Origin: Lingula anatina
Lineage: Eukaryota; Brachiopoda; Lingulata; Lingulida; Lingulidae
NCBI RefSeq assembly: GCF_001039355.2
Contig: NW_019774325.1
Location: forward strand, 173,530 to 222,029
Reading direction: 5' to 3'
DNA: 48,500 bases
The translations under genes and the position numbers were made by a program. Positions 21,558 through 32,650 of the stretch are shown piece after piece. A model generated the notes under the pieces. It was not told where the DNA came from. It saw only the letters and a list, made by a program, of their open reading frames with translations, and ran no database searches. Each line of letters opens with the position of its first letter. Within the stretch, counting starts at the first letter, position 1.

Positions 21558-21794
21558 ACAGGATTAACAAGAATTTTAAGAACCGCCATTTTAAATTTAC
21601 AGTCATCATTTCACATACTTCACTAATGAAATAATATAAAACCAATCTGTTTTTTCCCTTCCATTTCAAACCTATCACATTTACAAACAAAGTAAGCTAC
21701 CCTTATCGTTCCAGTAACATCCGTCTCAAAGGAACTGGAAAATTTTCCTTCCAACAAAATACATTCAGTCTAACAAATGTTTCATTATTACCAG

Positions 21795-22625
21795 TCCAAA
21801 TGTCTGGTGTAATATGAAAAACTGACTCCCCCAGTCAAAATTTCATAATGAAAATCTGACCTCCCCCATAAAATTTTGACTCCAGCTCACAAACCTTTAT
21901 AAATCTTATAAACCTTTATTTAAATGTATGATTTTTAAATTGTAGTATGCATAATAACACTTTAAAAATTTTTTCTTGAAGAAGTAAGAAAATTAAGAAA
22001 AAAAATCACCAAATGACTCCTATGAAAAGGCAATGGGAGTTCAAATCCTACAGGTATTAAGATGAATTTTTCTTTGAAACATTTTCAAGGTTCACCAAAA
22101 ATTTCACCACTTAACTTTAAAATACTAATGAAATATATCTCACATTGCAAATCATGTCAAAAACAATGGCATACTGACTTGATATAAAATGGTTCCTTTT
22201 CTTCATAACAGTCCAAATCCAATGGCTATGAATGTAAAGATTTTTCTTGATTTTCCTGTCATCTTTTTTTTTTTTTTTTTGCACCCAATATTTTACTACT
22301 AAACTTTCAAATATTTCCAATATATTCTTCATAACATTTCGTAAAAAGACAAATATTAAAATGATCATTAAAATGATCACCATACAAATATCAAATGAAA
22401 ACCTTTTTCATAGGAGAGTCATTGCATGATAAGATACACATTTTTCATTTTCTTATTTTCTCATTAAAATTTTTACTTACATACTAACAAAAACAGCAAT
22501 TGTATCATTCATTATGTATGCATTTATTAAGTTTTCTAGGACAAACAAAATTCCATTTTGAAAATTTAACTGAGAAGTCATATTTCAAGGGAGTCAGATT
22601 TTCATGCTACACCAGACATTCTGAA
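21795..22625. mobile_element. GACTCCCC foldback-type element, copy 1
   Basis: The left end AATGTCTGGTGTAATATGAA plus AACTGACTCCCCC faces a right end whose reverse complement is AATGTCTGGTGTAGCATGAA plus AATCTGACTCCC. Inside, AT-rich phrases such as GTAGTATGCATAAT and TTTCAAATATTTCCAATATA recur in the large repeat tract at 46079-48500. No coding region is present. Confidence 0.65.
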
Positions 22626-22687
22626 CTGAAAAGTTTTCAGCATGTCTGTTATAATACAAAAGTAATGAATTTACCAAACTCTTCAAG

Positions 22688-23393
22688 GGATAATAACTCT
22701 TCATTTTGACCAAAAAATTAATTTTCCTTGAGTAAACAACAATTTTCCCACACTAACCAATGGATAATGAATCAATTTTTACATTCAAAGTTAATCCTTG
22801 TTTTTCTCCAAAATGTTTCTTTATTATTATCTCTTAAAGGAACATACGAACCGAGCATTAGTAGAGTGTGGATTCCCAGTAACACATGTAAACCACTTCT
22901 ACTAGATTCTTATATAACTCAAATAAATTCTACATGCCAAAAGAGAAACTGAATAGATCACTTGATAAGCCATAAAAGACCTTTAGACTACTCCTTTCAT
23001 TAAATATTTGATTGTAAATTTAACCTACTTTTGTTACATACTTTCCTGCCCCAATGACATACAGCTTAGAATGCCAGCAGAAAAAAATTGTTGGAACATC
23101 ATTTTCAGATAAAATTAAACAATGCCTTTTGGTAATTCTCTTAGTTCTACTACTTGAAATTATATTATGGCATTTGGTTGTTTTTTGTGACAAAAAAATT
23201 GACTTTGTATGTATCTTTAAGACATTATAACAGAATATACCCAGCAATGAAAGTCACATGCTCTGCAAACAAGTTCAGATATGATGAAAATAGCTATAAT
23301 TGCCCTTTTTGTGATAAAACAGACTACATTTTATTCCAATGAGTTGTTCACAATGTTTTATCTGTGTAAAGATCTCATACGAAGAGTTTTTAT
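22688..23393. mobile_element. MITE with GGGATAATAACTCTTC ends, copy 2, interrupted
   Basis: Bases 22688-22837 and 23217-23393 together match copy 1 at 9760-10104. The middle is occupied by the TTAA element 22838-23216. The right terminus has decayed (GAAGAGTTTTTATCTG). Confidence 0.75.
22838..23216. mobile_element. TTAA-type MITE nested in another MITE
   Basis: TTAA flanks both sides (22834-22837 and 23217-23220). The left end is AGGAACATACGAACC and the reverse-complemented right end is AGATACATACAAAGT. Copy 1 of the host MITE has a single uninterrupted TTAA at the same place (CTCTTAAGAGATTTTAACA near 9910). TTAA targets are used by piggyBac and Kolobok elements. Confidence 0.85.
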
Positions 23394-23443
23394 CTGTTTA
23401 ACTCTTACCTTCAATAGCTGTTAACACACACCTACACATAACA

Positions 23444-23573
23444 CGCCTACCCAACTACCAGACTCAGCACCTAAAATGCGATCTGACACACACCTTGAAA
23501 ACTGGTAGTGTGGTCTGATATACCGGTTTATTCTGGATCCGTAGGTGCCAAGTCTGGTAGTTGCGTAGGCCTG
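23444..23573. mobile_element. Short MITE with CATAACA target duplication
   Basis: The left end CGCCTACCCAACTACCAGAC faces a right end whose reverse complement is GGCCTACGCAACTACCAGAC, and both run on to GGCACCTA or CAGCACCTA. CATAACA flanks both sides (23437-23443 and 23574-23580). The paralogous sequence at 21196-21220 lacks the insertion. Confidence 0.8.
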
Positions 23574-24079
23574 CATAACAAACTTTACATTACACCAAAG
23601 CTAAAGCATTTCTCATATAAGCAGTGATAGATACCTTTAACCATTGAACATATTTTTCATAATTTTTCATAGTTAAAAATTCCACAACTTTAAATTCCTA
23701 TCTCTATTGCTTTAAACACCAACCTTATATAAAAAGCAATCAAAATATATTTTCTTGGTTTGATCGCATTGCTTAGATATATTTTAAATGAATAACGTGA
23801 GTACATTTAATGTAGTTTCATATAACAGTACATATATATAAAAAGAATCATGTCCTACATCTAATCACATTAGATAAAATAAACACATTTAAAATGCATT
23901 ATTACCATCACCATGACTGCTGGGATTAATCTTGGTTTTCAAAGAAAATATTAAACTTACCCTAATATGTTGTTTTCTGCAAATTAGCTGTTATTTTCTT
24001 CTATAAACTAACACAGTAGATCGACCATGGAGCGTCCTCTATTTCTTCAGGTATCACACCACCTCTGAGTTTACTGACT

Positions 24080-25260
24080 TATACTGACATTGGGGCAACT
24101 TTTATAGACTACAAACAAAGGCAACCCTTATGACTAATGAAGCCCAGTTTAATTATGCTGCACATGATGTTATCAGTTTCATACATATGTAAAATGTCAG
24201 GGAAAACTATGTCCACAAAGACACTACAGTCATATTTCTCCAGTTTGATATGAAAATTAAACTTTGAAATGTTTTAGATAAGACACAATGAAACAGTCAT
24301 AATTAAATTTATGCAAGGAACATCAGACAAATTAGCATTAATTGTGTGGTTGCATGATCCTGAGGCTCAGATGAAAATGATTTAATTCTACTGAGAAGGA
24401 AACAAAATGTATGCAGTTTCAACTTATTACATTAATTATAATTTTTGTTCAATTAAGTCTTGTATTCACTACCACACTGCAAACTTGAGTTTAATTATGT
24501 ATATATCAAACCTCATTTTTTCACTAACATCATACATAAAACTTTGAGATGTTTTAGATAAGACACAATGTGGCAATCATAATAAAATCTATACCACAAA
24601 CATCAGGCATGTTACCATTGATTGTGTTTTTAGATAAAACACAATATGACAGTCATAATTAAATTTATGCAAAGAACATCAGATAAATTACCATTAATGG
24701 TGTGGTTACATGATCCTGAAGCTGAGGTAAGAATGATTTAATTCTACTGTCTTGGCTCACTATATGCATCACTTCTTACAGTTTTTTTTTTTCTTTTTTT
24801 TTACTAAAATAGAGGAAATTTAAAAAGAAAAAGAACACTTCTTTGTTGTTTAGGGATGATACAACAAGAAATACTTTTAAATTTGAAATCAAAACAAAAT
24901 GTATGCAGTTTCAACCTATTACATTAATTGTAGTTTTTGTTTAATTAAGTCTTGTATTCACTAACATTCTGCAAACTTGAATTTAATTATGTATATATTA
25001 AACTTCTTTTTTTTTCACTAACCTAATAAATGAACTTCAGTTAAATTATACCACACATATTGTTACTAATTCCATACATGTATATGTAAATTGTCACTTA
25101 AGAAAAAAAACTATGTCCAGAACAAGTTTCCCCAGTTTGATATGAAAATTAAACTTTGAGATGTTTTAGAAAAGATACAATGTGACACTCATAATGAAAT
25201 TTATGTAACAAACATCAAACACATTAGTTGTAGGTGCTTGATTATATATGGCTTACTCTC
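24080..25260. repeat. Degenerate ~490-bp tandem repeats upstream of the Helentron
   Basis: AAAATGTATGCAGTTTCAAC recurs at about 24407 and 24896, followed in both by a TTAAGTCTTGTATTCACTA segment. AAACTTTGA(A/G)ATGTTTTAGA recurs at about 24260, 24540 and 25152, and GTGTGGTT(G/A)CATGATCCTGA at about 24343 and 24700. The units are diverged and non-coding. They may be part of the Helentron 5' region. Confidence 0.6.
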
Positions 25261-25979
25261 ATTTATAAACAATAAAATACCTTATGGCAAATAAACAACC
25301 TGAGATAAAGATATTATATTAGTTTTATTTTTGACAAAATATACCTTAAATTATAAGAAGGCACTTGAGGTGAAACTTTAAATGCTCAGGTATGAGACAG
25401 CAATGAATGTTACTTAACATTAAAAAAACAAGCCAAATGTATGCAATTTCAAAGTATAATATTTATATCCATCAGACCCATGTTGACACCAAACATATCA
25501 ACTACAGCACACATATAAAATTAAAGTCATCAAATCGCCCTCTAAACCCATCTTAACAGTGAACAAAAAATAATTAACAATAACTCCTTAAGCTGCTAAA
25601 AACACATAATTTATCATTCCTTTCAATGCTTTATATATAAACATATTAAGCTTGAATTCTTTACCCACATAATAACAGAAACTCAAACACATATCAATCC
25701 TCTTTAATCACTCTAACTATGCAGCCCAAACTAACTTGGACCACTTTTAAACAGAAATCACAGTTAACAAATTTTATAATTCTTCTATCTCCAAAGCTTC
25801 CAAACCTGTTAAAATTAAAAATGATATTTAATATCAGTAATACATTCCCGCAGTCAACCACACGCTACAGTAATGTCCTCTCCCCCCCCTCCTACTTTTT
25901 CCTTGCCATACAAATATGCTTACTCCAGCTGGTGGTACAATACCAGGAGGCGGTATCGCCTCTCTGATCCTCTAGTTTG
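25261..25979. other. AT-rich non-coding stretch ending at an assembly N (25980)
   Basis: No gene was seen. The last 60 bp before the N contain a GGTGGTACAATACC hairpin related to the repeat at 6390-6790. Confidence 0.4.
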
Positions 25980-25980
25980 N

Positions 25981-26559
25981 GACATGGGTGCGGGCGCTGG
26001 CGAACACGAATCTGATGTTTTTTCTGGGGGTGCGTCCAATTTCATCGTAGACGGTTGTTACGAAGCACTGAAATTAAATGAAAAGTGAATTAAAATAAAC
26101 AAAATCCACATGCGAGAAAAACTATCTAAGAGTTTGATAAAGTGAAATATTATCTTTACACCGATTGATTTCGGTATAAATTGAGAGATAAAATATTAAA
26201 AGAATAGATATATACTCTTTATATTAACGTTCTAGAAAATGACACACATTACAATGACGGAATGTTAATGAAATCATGAAAATTGAAGTCAAGGGAGGTC
26301 GACAGTGCCTAGCAAATATGTTTTCCTTCCTGGTCGAGGTTAGTTCTCTAGAATACCACTTCTTTGTTGACAGTTAACTTTAATAAACAGGATATATTTG
26401 TATAAGCTGCTGTCGTGAAAAAGGCACCCACTGGGAGCTGAGAAAGTACCGATAGTTACCTGCTTTGTCGTCTTGCTTTGTTTAAGACGGTATAACGCGT
26501 TCAGACCTTTGGACGGCTGGGATAATCTTCTCACTGCTTTATGAGCAAATACTTTCCTT
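25981..26559 (-). CDS. Two exons of an unidentified host gene
   Basis: Exon a spans 26559-26460, between acceptor TTTTTCCAG and donor AGCAG|GTAACT. Exon b runs 26067-25981 after acceptor AATTTCAG and is cut by the N at 25980. They join in frame: RKVFAHKAVRRLSQPSKGLN..., then CFVTTVYDEIGRTPRKNIRF and VFASARTHV. The codon use, CpG content and clean splice signals look like a conserved cellular gene rather than a transposon. I do not recognise the family. Further exons would lie beyond 26560 (a strong GTAAGTACT donor occurs near 26735 on this strand) and beyond the gap. Confidence 0.6.
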
Positions 26560-28513
26560 CTGGAAAAAGCAACACAAAAAGTTATTTAACTTTCCAAGCT
26601 CATTTCGGCATTCATGTCAATGAAATATACCCAAGTCAAGAGCCATTACGCCTGAAGTGGGAAATGCATACTTTTTGATAAAATATCGTCATCATAAACC
26701 GATCAGTGTTGCCTTATATCATCTATACAGTACTTACAACAAACTACATCAGTTCTCAGTGCCAAAATTTCAGTCTACGTGTGGAAATTGTGGCAATGTG
26801 GCACGTGAAGCTTCTTCCTCTTCCTACTGACCTTGGTCTTATCTGAATACCTCTCACCAAAATGCTCACCTGGTTTACATAATAATAGCACTGACTGTGT
26901 GATTGTGTTAGAGAAGACACGATGCGTTTTACCTGGTCTAAAACGTTACCATCAGGCTATTGTACAAATAAACCATCTTGTCTTGTCTATATATCTTCAT
27001 CCCAAATGAATGAGGTTATTATTATAACGCATCCCAATTAAAACATGCTGTCGCCTATTGCTCTAGCACTGTGAATATGTTTAAATATTGTTTTAAAAAA
27101 CACTAGAGTTGTGGCGACTAAGGTTTGTACATGTATATCTAATATTTTTTATTTTCATGCAGCAGTACATGGACCCAATTGTGCTTCATAAGAAAAAAAA
27201 GAAATCACATAAGAATCTCATAAGAGTTTACAGAGTTAAGACTCGTAGAACTACAATGCACAAAACTATATACCTCATAAAAACTTTGCACTCTGAACTT
27301 GACCAAATGATTATCAAAACGAAATCAACAGAGTGCACAGGAGGCAGAATATTAGTGAGGAGTGGGGTTAATCACTGAGAAAAAATATTAACGAGGTGGG
27401 GGGGGGGGGGGGAGGGCAAAAATTACGCGCTTGAAGCTGTGCATTGATTGACTGACTGGTGTCTCGGTCCTAGGATATAAGTCACGTAGCAAAGACATGG
27501 TTGTTTGGCCGAATTTCATTGAGACACCAGTGAAGATGAATAGTTGTGTATCAACCTGTATCAATGTGAAGTTTTTATGCAGGAACGTGAAAACGACTGA
27601 GGATTTTTCTTTTTTCGTCATCCATTTAAACATCCAGATATTTTACTTTTTGAATACATTTTAATGAATTATAGGGTCTAAGCTCAGACGTCACCTCAAG
27701 TTCACTATACCAGTTTTGTTTAAAGCCGCTACTAACGCGTTCCTGGAAAGTATTAACTTTTAGGGGATTTCTGTTTTCACCATAAATGTCCAAATCCCTT
27801 TTCAAATAAAAGCTTCACGATTTCAAGGTTTATTTGCTTTGAATTGAAAGTTATTTCTAATGTTTAATTCATCTACATGTACATGGATTCGCATAGTTAT
27901 GAAAATTATCGTCATTCAATATCTTGTACCAAAATTTCGTTAATTGCATTTTTATCTTTCTACACAGTTTCTTCCAGTTTCTCCTTCAACTTCGTCGTTT
28001 GATATTTTAGAATGAAAATTAACAGAAGTTTTCCAACAGAGACTTTTTGGAAAAAAAGTGGTATGTTTTTTTTCTCTTTTAAAGATGCATAGCAAGTGAG
28101 AAAGCCGCTCTGTACATTCCCTGTAACGCATACAAATTACTACTACTAACAGCTTCTTACACGACTGAAACAATATGAAATTTATCACTCTTGCTCTGTT
28201 TGACAACCTTGAAGGTTTAACAATGGTTCAGTAATGCCCGGTTGGGGGGGGGGTATATGTGCTAAAGCATAGTTTTACACAGTTTTATTGTTTTTCTTTA
28301 AATAAAATTTACATATACCGCGTTTTCCGAGAGCTGAACATAAACTGTATGTGACATTTTAGGGAGAGACAGAAGAAAATGGAATAGAGAGGTGACATGA
28401 TATCTGTAACATTCTTCAGGGAGAAATGGGAGATGTGGCCTAGTTTTTTTTACCTCTCTAAAAGTTTGCAATATACTTTGTCTTTCAGTGGTCCCCGATT
28501 CTTTAATATTACC
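26560..28513. other. Mostly non-coding stretch
   Basis: No further gene is supported. It may contain upstream exons or 5' UTR of the minus-strand gene. G-homopolymer runs occur near 27396-27412 and 28240-28252. Confidence 0.35.
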
Positions 28514-29045
28514 AATGTTATCACTTTGAACCGCATAAAACACTTTTGGAAGTAAAAGAATCATATTAGAAACTATCACTACACTTTCTTTTTATCATTT
28601 TATATTTATTCATCTTAGTATTGCCACTGACATATCTACTAGTGCCTTAATTTAGGACTCATTCCCAATGTAACTATTGATCTATGTAAATCGATCCAGC
28701 TCCACGGGGACTCTTGCTGAATGCAATTGGATTGGCACGCCTCCTTTTGTTTATAACATGCTTGTATAATGACTACATTTTCTCTGTTATTTCCGTTGTT
28801 ATAAATTTGAACTGCATAAAACACTTTTGGAAGTAAAGAATCATCTAGACTTAGAAACAACCACTATACTTTCTTTTTATCATTTTATTTTTATTCATCT
28901 TAGTATTGCCACTGACATATCTACTAGTGCCTTAATTTAGGACTCATTCCCAATGCCACTATTGATCTATGTAAATCGATCCAACTCCACAGGGACTCTT
29001 GCTGAATGCAATTGGATTGGCTCGCCTCCTTTTGTTTATAACATG
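28514..29045. repeat. ~284-bp tandem duplication
   Basis: Two copies (from about 28520 and 28808) share AACACTTTTGGAAGTAAA, CATCTTAGTATTGCCACTGA, CTAGTGCCTTAATTTAGGAC and GACTCTTGCTGAATGCAATT. They are highly similar with a few substitutions and short indels. Confidence 0.75.
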
Positions 29046-29150
29046 CTTGTTTTCCATTTTCTACTCAAAGCTAGGGGGTGGTATGCTAATCTCTTAATCT
29101 GATTACATTCAGCAAGAGTCCCCCTGAATTGATCTACCTAGACAAATAAA
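28960..29150. mobile_element. Foldback MITE
   Basis: GGGACTCTTGCTGAATGCAA (about 28992) is followed about 110 bp later by its inverse, ACATTCAGCAAGAGTCCCCC (29106-29125). The outer flanks also pair (GATCTATGTAAATCGAT against GATCTACC). No target duplication could be fixed. Its left arm lies inside the second copy of the 284-bp duplication. Confidence 0.5.
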
Positions 29151-29631
29151 GCACTGAATGCACTCTTATTTTTATTGGGACTGAGTTCTTAGACCTAAAT
29201 ATTCTTACACAGTCATATAAATAAAACAACAACAACACATAATAATATTTAATATTTATTTATAATTAAAAGTTGGTTGGTACATTGATAATGTTGAAAT
29301 GCTAATTCTCAGAAAAACAAAGGTCAAATACATTTTCAAGAAGTGCATTAAAATTGAAAGTAAGAATACAGTTGATGAAATCATAAACCTAAAATAATAT
29401 AAGTATGATAAATAGCGACAAAAACTGCATCATTGACTTTCAATTTAATTTTCAAAGACTTACAAAACTGTATTTGTATAAACATCTGCACAGTACTTTT
29501 TAATTACATTTGTGCATTAAAAATTCCCCATGTTAATTTCTATATACTTTGTACTATTTCATAAGGAAATAAAAGCCTGAAATTCACTGCAAAGAGACTG
29601 TAGTTTACCACTTTTAAAATGTTCTCTCTCT

Positions 29632-29777
29632 CATCACTGTATATCATGTCCACAGTGTGTTCAGTGATTTCTATATGAGACTACAGACACATATACAACT
29701 ATGATCATCACTGTATATCATGTCCAGTGTGTTCAGTGATTTCTATATAAGACTACAGACACATATACAACTATGAT
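29632..29777. repeat. ~72-bp tandem duplication
   Basis: Two adjacent near-identical copies run from ATCACTGTATATCATGTCC to ACACATATACAACTATGATC. Confidence 0.8.
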
Positions 29778-30005
29778 CCCCACTGCACTGATGAATACAA
29801 TAGTCACATCATATTGCCTGGTTGGGGTTATGTATGTAAATGAAATATCTTCAATATGACAGTAAGTGTAAAAGTAACTCTCAAGTGGTGAAACACTGGA
29901 AAATTTTTATTTACCAAGTATCCTTCATCAGTTTTGTATACATACCTGTTATAAGCATAAGTTTTACCCCCCACCCAGCTTCTGTATGATGTTATTTGTC
30001 AATGA

Positions 30006-30190
30006 GCACATTTAGAACAGCAGACTAACAGATCCCTGGATCAAACATGGGGACCCACTAAATGCTAATGCTTGTTGTTTAATCCCCATAGGGAATGTAT
30101 TCAGTGTCTAATCAGGAATTAAGTGGCAAGCTTTTAGTGCGTCGTCATATTTGATCTGCAGATCTATTAGTCTTCTGTCCTGAATGCGGC
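30006..30190. mobile_element. MITE with possible CAATGA target duplication
   Basis: CAATGA occurs at 30000-30005 and 30191-30196. The left end GCACATTTAGAACAGCAGAC faces a right end whose reverse complement is GCCGCATTCAGGACAGAAGA. Both then read CTAA(C/T)AGATC and GATCAAA. It recalls the Harbinger-type MITE at 4835 in layout, but the target length differs. Confidence 0.55.
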
Positions 30191-31044
30191 CAATGAGGCA
30201 TGAGAGAGAAAATATAACAACTATAAGAAAATATAATAGGAGTCTGAAATTTTCTTAGTATTCAATTTGTTTCTCACCTCTCTTTATCTATGCCTCTCTA
30301 CAACTTCAACCCAATTTTTCTCTAATATAAAATTCTGCACTAATGAGCTAAATTAAATAAATAAACATTATTTGATTACAAACAGCTCCAGAATTACCAG
30401 GTGGGAATTTACTAGGTACCAGTACTTATAACAGGCATTAACAATGTGATGATTCAGTCATCACTCTGACTTGCTTTATCCAGTATTAGTTTATTAGCAC
30501 TACACGTACTTAAGGCAAGCTAACTCAATAAATAACTTTGAACATTTAAGATAAGAAAATACCTTGTCTTTTGATTCAATTTCATTAAAAAAACTAACAA
30601 AAAATTACAAAGTAAGCAACAAAAGTAATAATAAGTACTCATCTTTTACAAAGACTAGTACAATGAGATCACAACAATAGTGTACATACTAGTATAAAAG
30701 TTTCAGTATACTTACTACAAAAAGTTATTTAATTCTTTATTTAAAGAAATACTAATAAAATGATATTCTGCATATTACTTACACAAAATTGCTGCAGACA
30801 TCTTTTATACTTAATTATCTTTGGGCAAACCATAAGATGAGCACTAACATAAGACTAGACAGCAAAGCTGACAAAATATACAGACACAAAACATGTTGCA
30901 ACAACAGAGTTTAATAGATTTTTTCTGTGACAGCACCAAACATATACAATTATAATACACCATATGTAAATATAAATATATAGGTCAAGGCCTATAGGTT
31001 TACAAATTCACCAGTTTTACCATTATTTACACTGGCAAGCAAAC

Positions 31045-31380
31045 AAAGTAGTAGATTTAAACAAGAAGAAGGGTGTGAGTTCAAAACTACAGCCAAAATG
31101 GACAGGACCATATGAGGTAGTAGATCGGCAATCATCAGCTGATTCCCCAAGCTCCATACTAACCTCAGATGTGACAGGTGGAGAAATATGCACCAAATCC
31201 ATGCATTTTGTTGGTCAGAAATGCCTTCTCACTCAATTGATTATTCCGCTCATAAAGATGGCTGCCAATATTACCCCTGATTTTCATGATGCTTTACAGT
31301 TTGCCAAACAATGCACTAGGATTGACTTTGATTTAAAGGATAAACAGATAGACATTGAAATATTTGTACTACGGACATGA
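31045..31380 (+). pseudogene. Ty3/gypsy-type integrase C-terminal fragment
   Basis: The frame running to the TGA at 31378 contains KKGVSSKLQPKWTGPYEVV. This matches the GPY/F module near the end of Ty3/gypsy integrases, just after the usual GDxVW strand. The rest of pol is absent upstream, so this is a stranded fragment. The residues after EVVDRQSS do not resemble a known gypsy tail and may be unrelated sequence read in the same frame. Confidence 0.55.
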
Positions 31381-31483
31381 CACTTAGGCTGTTTTACTGA
31401 CGGGCTACGGTAAAAGTATTATTTTCCACCTGCTTCCCTTTTTATTTCAAGTGAAACTTTGTCGAAAGCAACAAATGATTTGA

Positions 31484-31633
31484 ATAATAGTTACACCTTT
31501 AAATTCGATCATGCAAGACCAAGTCCAGGCTTTATCAGAGCGTGGTATACCTGTTTGTTTTATGAATGTTGAAGGAATGGGTGCCAAAACCTTTGTTGCG
31601 TGTAAAAAGTATGTGCGTTTTGAAGTGTTCTAA
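31484..31633 (+). pseudogene. RecQ-type helicase fragment
   Basis: The frame reads IVTPLNSIMQDQVQALSERG followed by IPVCFMN. This corresponds to the RecQ helicase segment (SPLxSLMxDQV...GI) just after Walker A. A stop lies just upstream in the same frame, and the frame ends in TAA at 31631-31633 after unrelated residues. No other helicase motif is nearby, so it is a fragment, probably carried by a transposon. Confidence 0.6.
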
Positions 31634-31919
31634 AAAATTCAATAAGAGTTAAAATTTATATATATTTCTTAGTTTTTTCTTAGTTATAAAACGTCTAAAC
31701 AATTCTCAAGAAGACCTAGTGTACCGGATAAAGCTTAGCCACAAGCATAAACCCAAAGTTGTGCACTACGATAATTTTAAGTTTTGTCACTAACTCCAGA
31801 GTCCAATCGACACTTGTAGAGTCTCAACTAAGAGACTTACCTGAGTCGTGCAAATTCATGTACTAGTATTCCGGATTTACCACATTCTGTTGTTTGTTTC
31901 TAATATCCCCCTCCCTTAC

Positions 31920-32087
31920 CAGGGGCGGACCCAGAGCTATTTACTGACAGTCTTCCAAATTATCTTTGTTGTTTCACCCTCCAATTTTGACCGTCTTCCA
32001 ACAGAAAAAATTAGATACCCGTCAATGTAAACTTGAAAATTTGACCGTCTTCCGGAAGACCCAGAAGACGGCCTATATCCGCCCCTG
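31920..32087. mobile_element. 168-bp MITE with CAGGGGCGGA ends and CTTAC duplication
   Basis: CAGGGGCGGA at the left and TCCGCCCCTG at the right are perfect 10-bp inverted repeats. CTTAC flanks both sides (31915-31919 and 32088-32092). Inside, GACCGTCTTCC or GACAGTCTTCC occurs three times. Confidence 0.85.
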
Positions 32088-32152
32088 CTTACATTCCAGC
32101 AGATTTGCTGGGTCAGCTTTCCAGTAACCTACTCCTACTTTCTCTCTTAGAC

Positions 32153-32650
32153 ATGCCAGGCTGTCTGTACTGTAGGAAGATGTTCACTGATAGTAACAAC
32201 CGGAAGCGGCACGAGAGGAGCTGCTGAAATTGCCACTGTGGTTTTAAAACAAATTTGTAGAAAACCCTGGCAGAACATTATAAAAGGAAGCATGCTCTCA
32301 GGACAGAGGAGAAGAAGAGCCCAGCAGTCCTAGAGATCTTGGAGAAGCCCCCACTGCTGGTGGATGTAACACCTGGGGAGGAGGTGACCCTCACCCTGTC
32401 CCCTTACTCCAGCCCCAGGTCAACTGGAAGAAATCTGAAAGTAGGACCAACCCCTGAATGAGACAAATACCCAAGTTCTTCAGAGGAAGAGGAAGAGAAA
32501 CCGCAGAGTAAAGTGAGCCAAAGAAAAGTAAAGGAGGAAGATGGGGAGATAGATATGGTAGCCTTATTCCGAAGGGTCAAGCGACTGCATGAGAGAGAGG
32601 TCTGCTACCCAGACGGGAGAAGAGATATTGTTGGGAACTTTTATTTTTAA
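32153..32650 (+). pseudogene. Two-finger zinc-finger protein, broken by three stops
   Basis: An acceptor-like TTCTCTCTTAG precedes ATG at 32153. The single frame of 166 codons encodes CLYCRKMFTDSNNRKRHERS ending in Cys (C2HC finger, C-x2-C-x12-H-x3-C), then a second C2H2-like finger CHCGF...HYKRKH. An acidic region with SSSEEEEEKPQSK and a basic segment ALFRRVKRLHERE follow. In-frame stops TGA, TAG and TGA interrupt it (after HERSC, within finger 2, and after GPTPE), so this copy is dead unless edited or spliced around. The parent family was not identified; a transposon-associated protein is possible. Confidence 0.6.

Larger units (their letters stand above)
20257..23620 (-). repeat. Three degenerate copies of the Helentron exon-1/5' flank
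   Basis: The phrase GTTAACACAC followed by a CACATCACAACCTTT-like run, TTACATTACACCAAAGC and CATTTCTCATA occurs at 20270-20325, 21187-21250 and 23421-23620 (the last split by a MITE). More distal intron and flank phrases also recur, such as AATCAAAATATATTTTC at 20920 and 23730. In the two upstream copies the start codon position reads ATT rather than ATG. One copy keeps a good donor (GTAAGA). Confidence 0.65.
29160..31030. other. AT-rich non-coding stretch
   Basis: No gene was seen. It contains the tandem duplication at 29632-29777 and the MITE at 30006-30190. Confidence 0.4.

Noticed and set aside
9760-23393. The direct repeats on either side of the Helentron gene taken as its terminal repeats or as an LTR
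   Set aside because: Each copy has its own inverted termini and so is an independent MITE. The sequence next to the copies does not match Helentron ends.
26775-26870. Possible basic coding exon on the minus strand ending in a stop
   Set aside because: It has an acceptor-like sequence, but no homology was recognised and it does not fit the phase of the exons at 26460-26559.
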